A DNA stretch of 64,000 nucleotides from Bacteroidota bacterium (GCA_029265715.1 JAJUGZ010000005.1:1-64000); one strand, 5' to 3'; shown: positions 48,798-59,922, numbered from the stretch's first letter. Numbers and translations are program-made. Notes: generated by a model not told the origin, from the letters alone.

Positions 48798-51272
48798 TTA
48801 AAAGCTAAAGTCGATCCCGAACATAACATTGGTTCCTACCTGCGGAAAATAACCATCCATTTTAAAGCGCTTTCCATTCAGAATATAGGAATACACCCAG
48901 GCGTTGCTTTCGTATTCGGCGTTCAGCAGGTTGTTTACCTGGGCGTGTAGTTTTACCTCTTTGAATAATTTCTGTTTCAGGATGTAATCCAGTTTCAGGT
49001 TGTTTACAACGTAGGCGTCCAGTTTGCGGTCTTCGTTCGAGGTGTTGTCGATGTATTGTTCCCCGACATAATTCGACTGTAAACTGAGATTTAGTCCGGG
49101 CATTGCCGTCAGGACCAGTTGGCTGTTGGCGATCACATTGGGCGAGAACGACAGGTCTGTTGTTCCCAGATCGAACTGTTGCTGGCCCCCGTTGTCCCAA
49201 TCGTCAACATATTCGGTAAAGTTTTTGATTTTGTTCCGGCTGAACGTTGCGTTTATATCCCAGCGGAGCGTGCTGGTCAGTTTAGCGGCTAAAGTTAATT
49301 CGATACCGGCACGGTAGCTGTCGTCGAAATTTTCCATGATGGGCGATCCCACATCATTGATTTGTCCGGTCAGGACAAGCTGATTTTGGTAAAGCATGTA
49401 ATAGAGATTCGCTCCGGTGGCTATGCGTTTGTTTTTGTAATTGTATCCGAACTCGAAATCGTTTAGCACTTCTTCAACCGGCTGGTGGTTGGCATCGGCA
49501 TCCACATAATTATCGCGGTTTGGCTCGCGGCTGGCGCGGGCAAAGTTGAAAAATATTTCTTCCCGATCGTTGGGGTGATAGAATAACCCGACTTTTGGAT
49601 TGAAAAACTCGAACTGGTGTTCCTGGGTCAAGTCGCGCAAATCGTCGTCGATCCCGGAGATTGAGTAATTGATGCTTCGGTACTGAAAATCGACAAATAA
49701 ATTCAGGTTGGTAACCACTTCGTAGTTATACCTGGCAAACAGGTTGAAATCTTTCTTCAATCCGTTCCCGCGGTACCATTCGTGGTTGATGCCGGAATCT
49801 CCGTAAAAGCGCGCCCAGATTACGTTCCCGTAATGATCGCCGTCGTACACGTTGTAGCCTCCGCCAAACGTAAATTCGCGTGCTTCTGTTTTGCTGTTTA
49901 ACGAGAAAGTCCCTCCGTAAAAATCGTTGTCAAGCCATTTGCGCCTGACCAAGTCGGTGCTTTCCAGCGTTGTTCCGTTAATAACCGGAGCGGTCATCAG
50001 GTAATCATTGTAGCTTTCTCCTTCTTTATACTCTTCGTAGTAGCCCTTTCCCCGGGTATAAAACAGGGCTGCATTCAGGTGCAACGTCGGGTCGAACCGA
50101 TGTGAATATAATAATTGATAGTGGTCCTGTTGATAATGATCGACCTGGTTCGGATAGGTGTAATAGTTGTAAGTCCGGTTATTTGAGTTCACCATTTCGT
50201 CGACTTGTTGCTGGGTGTACAACCCGTGGTCGGCATAGCGTTGCATCCCGGCGAAATCGTTGTTTAGGCGCACCGATGGAACTCCCCACCATGCCTGATA
50301 GGTTTCCTCAAATCCGGAGAAGATATTGGTCTTCAGGATTGTGTTTTCAGTAAAGTATCCTCCGGAAACAAAGAATGATTTTAAGTCGGATGATGCGCGG
50401 TCGATAAAACCGTCGGATTTGACCCTGGAGAGGCGCGCGTCGAAAGTATATTTACCGTTGATAAGCCCGGATCCGGCGCTGACCGTATTTTTAAATGTAT
50501 TGAACGAACCGGCAGCCGAGGTATATTCGGCGTGGGCATCCTTGTTTAAGGTCATGGTCTGCAGGTTGATACTGGCCCCGAAAGCAGCAGCTCCGTTGGT
50601 CGAAGTCCCGACGCCGCGCTGAACCTGGATGTTGTCGGTCGATGCGGCCAAATCCGGGATGTCGACCCACCAGGTTCCGTGCGATTCGGCGTCGTTCATC
50701 GGGATGCCATTGATCGTTACATTGATACGGTTCAAATCGGTTCCGCGAATCCTGAAGTTGGTGTAACCCACGCCGGCCCCGGCATCGGAAGTTACGACAA
50801 ACGACGGGGTCTGACTGAGCAAATATGGAATATCCTGTCCCATGTTGTTGTCCTGGATCTGTTTTTTCCCAACTGTGGTAAACGCCACTGGCATTTTGTT
50901 GTTGGCGCGGGTGGCCGAGATTAGAACTTCCTCGGTCATGACCGGATTGGGTTTCATTACCACGTCCAAGACTTTGTTGCCCGAGAGTTCGACTTTAACG
51001 ATCTGCGATTCGTAACCAATAAAAGAAAATTGGAGAGAATAGGTTCCGCCCTTCAGGTTTTTAAATTCAAAATTTCCGTTCAGGTCGGACGAAACACCCT
51101 GAAATGTTCCGGCAATTACAACACTTGTGCCGGGCAACTGTTCTCCGGCTTCATTTTTTACAGTTCCTTTCAGCGAGAACTGTGCAAAGGCAAAAACCAC
51201 TGCAATTTGCAGGAGCAATACCAATGTCAGCTTTTTCATTTTTTGATTTTTAATGGTTAATACAATAACCAA
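48798..51272 (-). CDS. TonB-dependent receptor, probably for thiamine or a thiamine derivative
   Basis: CarboxypepD_reg-like N-terminus, plug and beta-barrel, C-terminal Phe; TPP riboswitch immediately upstream. Confidence 0.9.
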   Translation of the reverse strand: MVIVLTIKNQKMKKLTLVLLLQIAVVFAFAQFSLKGTVKNEAGEQLPGTSVVIAGTFQGVSSDLNGNFEFKNLKGGTYSLQFSFIGYESQIVKVELSGNKVLDVVMKPNPVMTEEVLISATRANNKMPVAFTTVGKKQIQDNNMGQDIPYLLSQTPSFVVTSDAGAGVGYTNFRIRGTDLNRINVTINGIPMNDAESHGTWWVDIPDLAASTDNIQVQRGVGTSTNGAAAFGASINLQTMTLNKDAHAEYTSAAGSFNTFKNTVSAGSGLINGKYTFDARLSRVKSDGFIDRASSDLKSFFVSGGYFTENTILKTNIFSGFEETYQAWWGVPSVRLNNDFAGMQRYADHGLYTQQQVDEMVNSNNRTYNYYTYPNQVDHYQQDHYQLLYSHRFDPTLHLNAALFYTRGKGYYEEYKEGESYNDYLMTAPVINGTTLESTDLVRRKWLDNDFYGGTFSLNSKTEAREFTFGGGYNVYDGDHYGNVIWARFYGDSGINHEWYRGNGLKKDFNLFARYNYEVVTNLNLFVDFQYRSINYSISGIDDDLRDLTQEHQFEFFNPKVGLFYHPNDREEIFFNFARASREPNRDNYVDADANHQPVEEVLNDFEFGYNYKNKRIATGANLYYMLYQNQLVLTGQINDVGSPIMENFDDSYRAGIELTLAAKLTSTLRWDINATFSRNKIKNFTEYVDDWDNGGQQQFDLGTTDLSFSPNVIANSQLVLTAMPGLNLSLQSNYVGEQYIDNTSNEDRKLDAYVVNNLKLDYILKQKLFKEVKLHAQVNNLLNAEYESNAWVYSYILNGKRFKMDGYFPQVGTNVMFGIDFSF

Positions 51273-51298
51273 TGAGGCAGGATTTTATCCTTGTTTTC

Positions 51299-51392
51299 GC
51301 CATCCCTTCGCCGGCATTACCCGGAGCAGGTTCGGTGGGTATGATCTCAGCCTGTTATTATTCCAGCTTGCGCCGGATAGGCACCCCATTGC
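51299..51392 (-). promoter_or_regulatory. TPP riboswitch (THI element)
   Basis: Minus strand GGGGTGCC…GGCTGAGATCATACCCACCGAACCTGCTCCGGGTAATGCCGGCGAAGGGAT. Confidence 0.95.
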
Positions 51393-51606
51393 GTAAAATT
51401 ATCGGTTCAAAGATAGGGCAATCTGAGATAGGATTCAAAGTTTATTGTTTGGGAGAAGCAGTTTTAAAATAAAATTAAGCAAGGCGCGATGAGAAGGGAC
51501 TCAACATTTATGAGTAAATAATGACGCTTTGTGGTATTATTTTCGATGAATTTTCGCATATAACGCTATTTTTATGCCGTTGATTTTTTTACCTAAACCA
51601 CATTTA

Positions 51607-53886
51607 ATGAAACGAAAAATTTTCTCTGTTCTCGCTTTATGTCTGTTCTTTCTGGGCGGGTTTGCCCAGTCTGAAAGTCTGGTCGATTATGTGAACCCAT
51701 TGATGGGCACCGATTCGGAGTATAAGCTGTCAACCGGAAATACCTATCCGGCCATTGCGCTTCCATGGGGCATGAATTTTTGGACCCCGCAAACCGGCAA
51801 AATGGGCGACGGATGGGTTTACGGCTACGATGCTACTAAAATTCAGGGAATTAAACAAACCCACCAGCCAAGCCCGTGGATTAACGATTACGGGCAGTTT
51901 TCGTTATTCGCCGAAACCGGTGATTTAAAAATTGCAGGAGAAGACCGGGCCAGTTGGTTTTCCCACAAAGCCGAAACGGTAAAACCAAATTATTACAGCG
52001 TTTATCTGGCCGATTATGACGTGTTGGCCGAAATTACACCAACCGAACGGGCTGCCATGTTCCGGTTCACTTTCCCGAAGAATGAAAAATCGTATGTCCT
52101 GATCGACGCTTTTGACCGGGGTTCTTACATTAAAATTATTCCTTCAGAAAATAAGGTGATCGGTTATACGACCCGGAATAGCGGTGGGGTGCCCGAAAAT
52201 TTTAAAAACTATTTTGTTGTTGTTTTCGATAAACCTTTTGCCGAAAGCCAGGTCTGGAGCGACTCGAAGGTTGTTGGTGGTATAACCGAGCTTCAGGCGA
52301 ATCATGTGGGCGCAGCCCTTCGGTTTACCACCCGGAAGGGCGAACAGGTGCATGCAAAAGTAGCTTCCTCATTTATTAGCTTCGATCAGGCCGAGCTGAA
52401 CCTGAAAGAGCTTGGATCAGACAATTTCGATCAGGTTTGCCAGAATGGGAAAAACGTTTGGAATAAAGAGCTGTCGCGGATTCAGGTTGATGGCGGGACC
52501 ATTGATCAAACGCGCGTGTTTTATTCTTGCTTATACCGGACCATGTTGTTCCCCAGAAAATTCTATGAATTTGATGCGACCGGTAAGGTTGTGCATTACA
52601 GTCCGTACAACGGGAAAGTTTTGCCGGGGTACATGTTTACTGATAATGGTTTTTGGGACACATTCAGGGCTGTTTTCCCATTTTTTAACCTGATGTACCC
52701 TTCGTTGAATGCCCACATTCAGGAAGGATTGGTCAATGCTTACAAAGAAAGTGGCTGGTTGCCCGAATGGGCCAGTCCCGGCCACCGCGATTGCATGATC
52801 GGCTCCAACTCGGCTTCTTTGATTGCCGATGCATATTTGAAAGGAGCCCGGGGCTATGATATCAATACGTTATACGAAGCAGTCCTGAAAAATTCTGAAA
52901 ATGCGGGGCCATTAAGTTCGGTAGGCCGCAAAGGTGTTGAGTATTACAATAAGCTGGGGTATATTCCGTACGATGTTAAAATTAACGAGAATACAGCCCG
53001 CACGCTCGAATATGCTTACGACGACTGGTGTATTTATCGATTGGCAAAAGAGTTGAAGCGTCCGAAGAAAGAAATCGACTTATTTGCCAAACGCTGTCAG
53101 AATTATCGGAATGTGTTCGATCCGGAAACCAAACTGATGCGCGGGCGCAACCAGGACGGAACGTTCCAGTCGCCGTTTAACCCGTTTAAGTGGGGCGATG
53201 CGTTTACCGAAGGCAACAGCTGGCACTACACCTGGTCGGTATTTCACGATGTGCAAGGGTTGATTGATTTGATGGGAGGAAAAACCGAATTTGTAAAAAT
53301 GCTCGATTCGGTATTTGTAGTTCCCCCAATTTTCGACGATTCGTATTACGGACAGGTTATCCACGAGATTCGCGAAATGCAGATCATGAACATGGGCAAT
53401 TATGCGCACGGGAACCAACCCATACAACACATGATTTATTTATATAATTATGCCGGTCAGCCCTGGAAAACCCAGTATTGGGTCCGTGAAGTGATGAACC
53501 GTTTGTATACCCCGGCTCCGGATGGATACTGCGGTGACGAAGACAATGGGCAAACATCGGCTTGGTATGTGTTTTCTGCGATGGGTTTTTATCCGGTTTG
53601 TCCGGGAGCTGATCAGTATGTAATCGGGTCTCCGTTATTTAAGAACGTAGTTGTTTCGCTCGAAAACGGGAATAAAATAACGATCGATGCTCCGGGAAAT
53701 AGCGATCAAAACCGGTATATCCAATCGGTCAGTTTCAATGGGAAAAATTACTCACGGAATTGGTTAGGTTATGCCGATTTGATGAAAGGAGCTATGCTTG
53801 GCTTTAAAATGGGAGATAAACCAAATACCTCAAGAGGAATTAATCCGGAAGATTTCCCGTATTCATTCTCTGTCGAGAAAAAATAG
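51607..53886 (+). CDS. Glycoside hydrolase family 92 (alpha-mannosidase-type), secreted
   Basis: VNPLMGTDSEYKLSTGNTYPAIALPWGMNFWTPQTG; GFWDTFRAVFPFFNLMYP; YCGDEDNGQTSAWYVFSAMGFYPVCPG. Confidence 0.96.
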   Translation: MKRKIFSVLALCLFFLGGFAQSESLVDYVNPLMGTDSEYKLSTGNTYPAIALPWGMNFWTPQTGKMGDGWVYGYDATKIQGIKQTHQPSPWINDYGQFSLFAETGDLKIAGEDRASWFSHKAETVKPNYYSVYLADYDVLAEITPTERAAMFRFTFPKNEKSYVLIDAFDRGSYIKIIPSENKVIGYTTRNSGGVPENFKNYFVVVFDKPFAESQVWSDSKVVGGITELQANHVGAALRFTTRKGEQVHAKVASSFISFDQAELNLKELGSDNFDQVCQNGKNVWNKELSRIQVDGGTIDQTRVFYSCLYRTMLFPRKFYEFDATGKVVHYSPYNGKVLPGYMFTDNGFWDTFRAVFPFFNLMYPSLNAHIQEGLVNAYKESGWLPEWASPGHRDCMIGSNSASLIADAYLKGARGYDINTLYEAVLKNSENAGPLSSVGRKGVEYYNKLGYIPYDVKINENTARTLEYAYDDWCIYRLAKELKRPKKEIDLFAKRCQNYRNVFDPETKLMRGRNQDGTFQSPFNPFKWGDAFTEGNSWHYTWSVFHDVQGLIDLMGGKTEFVKMLDSVFVVPPIFDDSYYGQVIHEIREMQIMNMGNYAHGNQPIQHMIYLYNYAGQPWKTQYWVREVMNRLYTPAPDGYCGDEDNGQTSAWYVFSAMGFYPVCPGADQYVIGSPLFKNVVVSLENGNKITIDAPGNSDQNRYIQSVSFNGKNYSRNWLGYADLMKGAMLGFKMGDKPNTSRGINPEDFPYSFSVEKK

Positions 53887-53968
53887 AAATTGCTATAAAT
53901 TATTGATTAAGAGGCTGTTCTTGACATAGAATGGCCTTGTTTCTTATGTAAATAACGATAAAAAAAGA

Positions 53969-54088
<120 letters not shown>

Positions 54089-54346
54089 TCAGGCGCGACA
54101 AAAGTAGAACAATTTTTCAGAACGCAAAAATTTGGGGTGAAAAAAACTTGGAAAATTCAACAAAAAAAGATTGGTGATGGGTTGCTTTTTTCTGACATAT
54201 TGTAGAATTTAGTAAGATGTAAAAATCAATTGTCTGAAAGCATTGATTTTACTATGGTTTCAACTAAAATTAAATACCAATCTGTACTTGGCGGGAAAAT
54301 TTCACTAAATAATACGTTTATTTTTTAACCCTAAACACGTTTTCTT

Positions 54347-54616
54347 ATGAACAAAGCTCAATTAATTGACGCAATTGCTGAAAAAGCAGGTTTGACTAAA
54401 GCTGATGCTAAAAAATCGTTGGATGCTTTTGTTGAAGCGACTACCGATGCATTAAAAAATGGTGACCGTGTTGCCCTGATCGGCTTCGGTTCATTCTCTG
54501 TTGCTACCCGTAGTTCCCGTACAGGAAGAAACCCTCAATCGGGCGCTACCATCGAAATTCCGGAAAAGAAAGTGGTAAAATTCAAACCAGGTGCAGAATT
54601 GACTGATGCCATTTAA
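54347..54616 (+). CDS. HU-family DNA-binding protein
   Basis: MNKAQLIDAIAEKAGLTKADAKKSLDAFVEATTDALKNGDRVALIGFGSFSV…. Confidence 0.97.
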   Translation: MNKAQLIDAIAEKAGLTKADAKKSLDAFVEATTDALKNGDRVALIGFGSFSVATRSSRTGRNPQSGATIEIPEKKVVKFKPGAELTDAI

Positions 54617-54640
54617 TGTCTCGTCAGTAAAAAATTGCAA

Positions 54641-54673
54641 AAAGGAGGGCAAACCGGTTGCCCTCCTTTTTTT
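54641..54673 (+). terminator. Terminator downstream of HU gene
   Basis: AAAGGAGGGCAA-ACCGG-TTGCCCTCCTTTTTTT. Confidence 0.9.
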
Positions 54674-54716
54674 ATATTTGCCCGGGATTTTAGAAACTGG
54701 TTAAATTTTATTTGTC

Positions 54717-54800
54717 CCACCTCCCCCTGTTGCATCTTCGATGCGTCGCCCCTCTGTATAGTGAGGGGAAAAGACTGGGTTACCGGGCTTGGGGTGAGTG
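54717..54800. repeat. ~85-nt imperfect palindromic intergenic repeat, copy 2
   Basis: CACCTCCCCC…CCCCTCTGTATAGTGAGGGG…GGGCTTGGGGTGAGTG, resembling 43357-43449. Confidence 0.5.
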
Positions 54801-54954
54801 AAAAATGGTAAAATTGAGTTTAAAATTTTTTGATGAACTAATTTTAACAGTCACTAAGATTCAAGATAAAAGGCAAAAGAAGGAAGATAATAGAAGAGTC
54901 CTTCGCCTTGTGGCTTGTAGCTTGATAATGACATTAAACAAAAGACAAAAACAG

Positions 54955-55277
54955 ATGAAATAGCCATAAAAGCTAAAGCTTATACCAACCGGGAATGTAT
55001 AAATGGCTATTCCATCTCGTTGAAAAACCATTTTGAAAAACAGAAATAGATACGAAAATTGTACGAACTAACATTGAAAATTTATACACATGAAATAGCC
55101 ATGATTTGCAAACACCAACAGATAATGAAAATAATAACCGGATCATGGCTATTCCATCTGACAACTTAAAAACAAATTATTTACAGATGAAATGAGCATG
55201 ATCTGGAAAACCCCAAACGGAATGATTAACAAATAATTATTTTTAATTGGCGTTTCTGCTAACCATGCTCATTTCAT
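54955..55277 (-). repeat. Structured repeat, locus C: 61-nt unit (54955-55015), flank, 68-nt unit (55090-55157), 29-nt spacer, 91-nt unit (55187-55277)
   Basis: Reverse-orientation copies of the locus A/B flank, spacer and hairpins; outer unit has a compensated stem ATGAAATGAGCATG/CATGCTCATTTCAT. Confidence 0.85.
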
Positions 55278-55311
55278 CATACGTTGTACCAAAAAAAATA
55301 TCAGGTTTCTC

Positions 55312-56004
55312 ATGAAGAGGGAACTCGTTGATTTTCTTGTTGAATTTATTACCCCGGAACGGTCTGACTTATACGATAAAATATTAAAAGACCGGACACG
55401 CTACCTGACTGTTGTCTTCGAAGATATTTATCAGCCTCAAAATGCCAGCGCTGTTTTACGGTCGGCCGATTGTTTCGGGGTTCAGGATGTATATGTCATT
55501 GAAAATAAAAACCGATTTGAAGTGGATACCGAAGTGGCCATGGGTTCTTCGAAATGGATTGATATACATCGGTTTAATAAAAAAGAACAAAATACGCTTG
55601 ACGCCATAACGCATCTGAAAGAAAAAGGGTATCGTATTGTGGCAACCAGCCCGCATATTCAGGATACCAATTTGGAAGATTTCGATCTTTCCAAAGGAAA
55701 AACTGCGTTTGTTTTTGGAACAGAGAAACTGGGGATTTCGGATGTTGTGAAATCGGAAGCCGATGAGTTTATGAAAATTCCGATGTACGGTTTTACCGAA
55801 AGTTTCAATATTTCGGTGACTGTTGCCCTAACCTTGCACCTTTTGACACACAAGTTACGTCAGGAAAATACGATCGATTGGCACCTGACAGAAGACGAAA
55901 TGGTTGATGTTAAGCTGGAGTGGATCCGGAGAACTCTTAAAAGTGTCCGGTTGATCGAAGAAGTGTTTTATCGCGATCATCCGGAGGCACGTGGAAATTG
56001 TTAA
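55312..56004 (+). CDS. TrmH/SpoU-family tRNA/rRNA 2'-O-ribose methyltransferase
   Basis: PQNASAVLRSADCFGVQDVYVIE; FVFGTEKLGISD; SFNISVTVALTLHLL. Confidence 0.9.
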   Translation: MKRELVDFLVEFITPERSDLYDKILKDRTRYLTVVFEDIYQPQNASAVLRSADCFGVQDVYVIENKNRFEVDTEVAMGSSKWIDIHRFNKKEQNTLDAITHLKEKGYRIVATSPHIQDTNLEDFDLSKGKTAFVFGTEKLGISDVVKSEADEFMKIPMYGFTESFNISVTVALTLHLLTHKLRQENTIDWHLTEDEMVDVKLEWIRRTLKSVRLIEEVFYRDHPEARGNC

Positions 56005-56026
56005 TCTGTATGACTAAAAAGTTTGT

Positions 56027-57991
56027 GTGATGGAAAACGTGTTTGTCGAGAAATTTGCTGATATAAAAATATTGAAGTATGAAGTTCCTGGGTTCGATAA
56101 ATTTTCGCTTCAGAAAAAGCTTTACATCTATTATCTGAGCCGGGCCGCCTTGTGCGGGCGCGATATCCTATGGGACCAGAACAATCGGTATAACCTGCGG
56201 GTCAGGGCGGTGTTAGAACAGATTTATAAAACGTTTGCCGGAAACCGCGCATGCCAGGATTTCGAACGATTTGTTGTTTTCCTGAAGCGGGTCTGGTTCT
56301 CCAACGGGATCCACCATCATTATTCGACCGAGAAAATTGAGCCGGGCTTTTCGCCGGATTATTTTCAAACGCTGGTCTGGCAATCGGATTGGAATGGGTT
56401 CCCACTTCCTGACAATGCGGAACGGGAACGCTTGTTTCGGGAAATTTCAACCATCTTGTTTTCTTCTGAAAAAGAGATGAAACGTGTTTGCTTAGACCCC
56501 GACAAGGACGTAATTCGCTCGTCGGCTAATAATTTCTATCGGGGTTTAACTCAGCTTGAGGCCGAAGCATACTATGCTGCATTAAAGAAAGAGGCCGGCG
56601 AAAATCCTGTTTCGTTTGGGCTGAATTCCCGTTTGGAAAAGAATGACGGGAAAATTGTGGAAAAAGTCTGGAAGTCGGGCGGGCTGTATGGCGCTGCCAT
56701 CGATCAGATTATCTTCTGGCTCGAAAAAGCATCAGAATATGCCGAAACTGAGTATCAGAAGCAGGTTATCGAAAAGCTTGTTGCCTATTACAGGACTGGC
56801 GATTTGCGGTTGTTCGACGAATATTGCATTGACTGGGTGAAAGAATTGGATGGTGAAGTGGATTTTATAAACGGGTTTATCGAAGTGTATGGCGATGCCC
56901 TCGGGATAAAAGCAACCTGGGAATCGATCGTGAATTTCAAAGATCATGAAGCCAGCCACCGGGCCGACGTGCTGAGCCAAAATGCCTGGTGGTTCGAACA
57001 GAACTCGCCGGTTGGCGACAGGTTTAAGAAAGAAGACGTAAGAGGGGTCAGTGCCAGGGTGATCCATGTGGCCATCCTGGGCGGCGACTGCTACCCGGCC
57101 ACCCCGATTGGGATTAATCTGCCAAATTCGGAGTGGATCCGCGAAATACACGGATCAAAATCAGTAACCATCGAGAATATTACCTATTCGTATTTCCTCG
57201 ATTCGCTGGGTAACGGTATGCTCGAAGAGTTTGCCTTTTCGGAAGAAGAAAAAGCCCGCGCCCGTGAGTTTGGCTATTTAGCCGGAAACCTGCATACCGA
57301 CCTGCACGAGTGCCTGGGGCATGGCTCGGGCCGGATGATGGACGGGATAACCTCCGAACATTTAAAAAACTATTATTCGACCATCGAAGAAGCCCGGGCC
57401 GACTTGTTCGCCCTGTATTATATGATGGATGAAAAACTTCTGGATTTGGGATTGCTTCCCTCCCCCGATGCCGCGCTGGCCGAATATGATGCGTATCTCC
57501 GGAACGGGCTGATAACCCAGCTTACCCGCATCGAACCGGGCAAAGACCTGGAAGAATCGCACATGCGAAACCGGCAGTTGATATGCCGTTGGGCTTATGA
57601 GCATGGAAAAGCCGACGGGGTAGTTGATTTTGTCAGCAGGGATGAGAAAACCTATGTCCGGATCAATGATTATCAGCAGCTCCGGAATTTATTCGGACAA
57701 TTGCTGGCCGAAGTGCAGCGCATTAAGTCGGAAGGCGATTTTGAGGCGGCCCAGGCGTTGGTCGAATCGTATGGCGTCCGGGTCGACCTCCCGTTGCACA
57801 ACGAAATCCTGGCCCGGTTTAAAAAGCTTGATATAGCTCCTTATGCAGGCTTTATAAATCCCGAGTATGAACTGATATGCGATGAGTCTGGAAATCCGGT
57901 TGATGTCAGGATTAGTTATACGGACGATTATGCCGGGCAGATGCTGAAATACAGCCGGGAATATGGCTTTTTACCTTTGATAAACGATTAA
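56027..57991 (+). CDS. Dipeptidyl-peptidase III-like metallopeptidase (M49 family)
   Basis: HECLGHGSGRM zinc motif (HExxGH type) and downstream EEARADLFALYYM. Confidence 0.9.
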   Translation: MMENVFVEKFADIKILKYEVPGFDKFSLQKKLYIYYLSRAALCGRDILWDQNNRYNLRVRAVLEQIYKTFAGNRACQDFERFVVFLKRVWFSNGIHHHYSTEKIEPGFSPDYFQTLVWQSDWNGFPLPDNAERERLFREISTILFSSEKEMKRVCLDPDKDVIRSSANNFYRGLTQLEAEAYYAALKKEAGENPVSFGLNSRLEKNDGKIVEKVWKSGGLYGAAIDQIIFWLEKASEYAETEYQKQVIEKLVAYYRTGDLRLFDEYCIDWVKELDGEVDFINGFIEVYGDALGIKATWESIVNFKDHEASHRADVLSQNAWWFEQNSPVGDRFKKEDVRGVSARVIHVAILGGDCYPATPIGINLPNSEWIREIHGSKSVTIENITYSYFLDSLGNGMLEEFAFSEEEKARAREFGYLAGNLHTDLHECLGHGSGRMMDGITSEHLKNYYSTIEEARADLFALYYMMDEKLLDLGLLPSPDAALAEYDAYLRNGLITQLTRIEPGKDLEESHMRNRQLICRWAYEHGKADGVVDFVSRDEKTYVRINDYQQLRNLFGQLLAEVQRIKSEGDFEAAQALVESYGVRVDLPLHNEILARFKKLDIAPYAGFINPEYELICDESGNPVDVRISYTDDYAGQMLKYSREYGFLPLIND

Positions 57992-58118
57992 TAACCAGGC
58001 CGGGCAGGTCAAAATAATTTTGGATGGAGAAATTTTGGTTTCATTCCTGATGAGGTGATAAATATTCAGAATTTGCAAAATATTCATTTATTTGTGAATA
58101 ATTTGTAATTTTTGGGGT

Positions 58119-58754
58119 GTGAAAAAGGAAAGAGGAGATATAGATGTTATTGCAGTTTGGAACCAAATGAAAAAGGGGGAGGAGCAATGTCTGTCTCAAA
58201 TCTTTACTTTATATTATTCTGACTTATACCATTATGGCATTAAAATTTGTAATATGCCTGAATTGGTAAAAGACTCGATCCAGGATGTTTTTTTTCGGAT
58301 ATGGGAACGCCGGAATTTTTTGGGAAATGTTCAGAGTCCGAAAGCATATTTAATTTCTTCGCTTCGCCGCAAATTATTTGCAAATAAGGAGACTCCGGTT
58401 GGTGAATTATCAGATCAGGTGATAAAAGCAGCTGAGAAGGACAATTTCTCGTTTACAGACTCCGAATTTCTGGAGATCGCTGAAATTTCCTCTCAACTCC
58501 GGGGAATGATCATTAACTCGATTAATGCTTTGCCCGAAAAACAACGCGAACTGGTTTTTTTGCGGTTTTATTATGGCCTTCGGTATCACGAAATTGCGCA
58601 GATAATGGCGGTTAATGAACAAACCGTGAAGAATCTGATGCAGCGTACAATTGCGAACCTCCGGACCAAAATAGACCAGCGGCTTTGGGATGGAATTGAC
58701 CACATCGACGATTTATTGATTACCCTTTTTTATTTTTTTGAAAAAAAAGTTTGA
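58119..58754 (+). CDS. ECF-type RNA polymerase sigma-70 factor (GTG start)
   Basis: Sigma region 2 (LVKDSIQDVFFRIWERR) and region 4 (LPEKQRELVFLRFYYGLRYHEIAQIMAVNEQTVKNLMQRTIANLR). Confidence 0.92.
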   Translation: MKKERGDIDVIAVWNQMKKGEEQCLSQIFTLYYSDLYHYGIKICNMPELVKDSIQDVFFRIWERRNFLGNVQSPKAYLISSLRRKLFANKETPVGELSDQVIKAAEKDNFSFTDSEFLEIAEISSQLRGMIINSINALPEKQRELVFLRFYYGLRYHEIAQIMAVNEQTVKNLMQRTIANLRTKIDQRLWDGIDHIDDLLITLFYFFEKKV

Positions 58755-58788
58755 TTTTGCCTAGTACCAAATTTTCTTCCGGCTCTCT

Positions 58789-59922
58789 ATGATAGTAGAA
58801 GCAGGAAAGAAGATTATGAGTGTACAAGATAAAATAGACCGTCTGCTGGCCGAAGAGCAATTTCAGGATGATGTATTGAACTCCGGAAGCCTTTCTGAAT
58901 ATCAGAAAGCAGTTCTTCTTGAAAAGTACGGCATCAACGAAAACGAATTAATGGCCGCCCAACGGTTTCTGTTTGGTTTTTCTTTTAATAAAAGCGAAAT
59001 CGGACAAGAAGAAATTAACTTTTCACTAAACCGGTTGAGGCGGAGAATCTCCGGGGATCGTGTTTCTTTTGGTCCTTACCCAATCAGGAAAACATCGGTT
59101 GTTGGCTGGATTACCCGGATTGCAGCGGTTTTATCTATTCCATTGCTGCTGGCCACCATTTACTTATACCAAAAATCGCAACAAACAAGTCCTGATTTTG
59201 ATGCAGGGGCTTTAGAAGTAAAGCAAACCAATACGTTTACGGCGCCCAAAGGAGCAAAAACCCAGATTGTATTACCTGATGGATCATTGGTTTGGCTGAA
59301 TTCAGGGAGCAGCATCTCCTGTCCGGCCAAATTCAACAGTAGTTTAAGGGAAGTCAGTATAACCGGGGAAGCCTACTTTGAGGTGGTAAAAAACGAAAAA
59401 GTACCAATGGTCGTTTCTGCCGGCAAAATAGCTGTTAAGGTTTATGGGACAAAATTTAATATCGATGCTTTTGCCGACGATGGAAAAATTGTAACAACCC
59501 TGGTAGAAGGCAAGGTTTCGCTAATCCCGGAAGGAAGTAGGGGGGAATATAAATTGGAACCGGGCAACAAGGCGACCTACAATGAATTAGAAAAAGGAGA
59601 AATACAGTTTACCCGGGTTGAAGACATGGATGTATATACGGGCTGGAAAGACGGGAAGCTTTATCTGCGCAATGTTCGTTTTGTCGACATCCTGAAAAAA
59701 CTGGAGCGTTGGTATAATGTTGATATTCAGTTGATTGATGCTAGTCTGGGTGAATACACCCTTTATGCCACTTTTATAGATGAGAACATTGAGCAGGTTT
59801 TGGCAATTTTGTCAAACTCAATACCGATCAAAGTCGAATATCAAAATCGGAAGCTACAGCCCGATGGAACGTTTTCTGAACGCAAGATATTAGTCAGTAG
59901 GGATTTCGACAAAAAGATATGA
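58789..59922 (+). CDS. FecR-family anti-sigma factor
   Basis: Single TM, FecR domain (KGAKTQIVLPDGSLVWLNSGSSISCPAKFN), DUF4974-like C-terminus. Confidence 0.95.
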   Translation: MIVEAGKKIMSVQDKIDRLLAEEQFQDDVLNSGSLSEYQKAVLLEKYGINENELMAAQRFLFGFSFNKSEIGQEEINFSLNRLRRRISGDRVSFGPYPIRKTSVVGWITRIAAVLSIPLLLATIYLYQKSQQTSPDFDAGALEVKQTNTFTAPKGAKTQIVLPDGSLVWLNSGSSISCPAKFNSSLREVSITGEAYFEVVKNEKVPMVVSAGKIAVKVYGTKFNIDAFADDGKIVTTLVEGKVSLIPEGSRGEYKLEPGNKATYNELEKGEIQFTRVEDMDVYTGWKDGKLYLRNVRFVDILKKLERWYNVDIQLIDASLGEYTLYATFIDENIEQVLAILSNSIPIKVEYQNRKLQPDGTFSERKILVSRDFDKKI

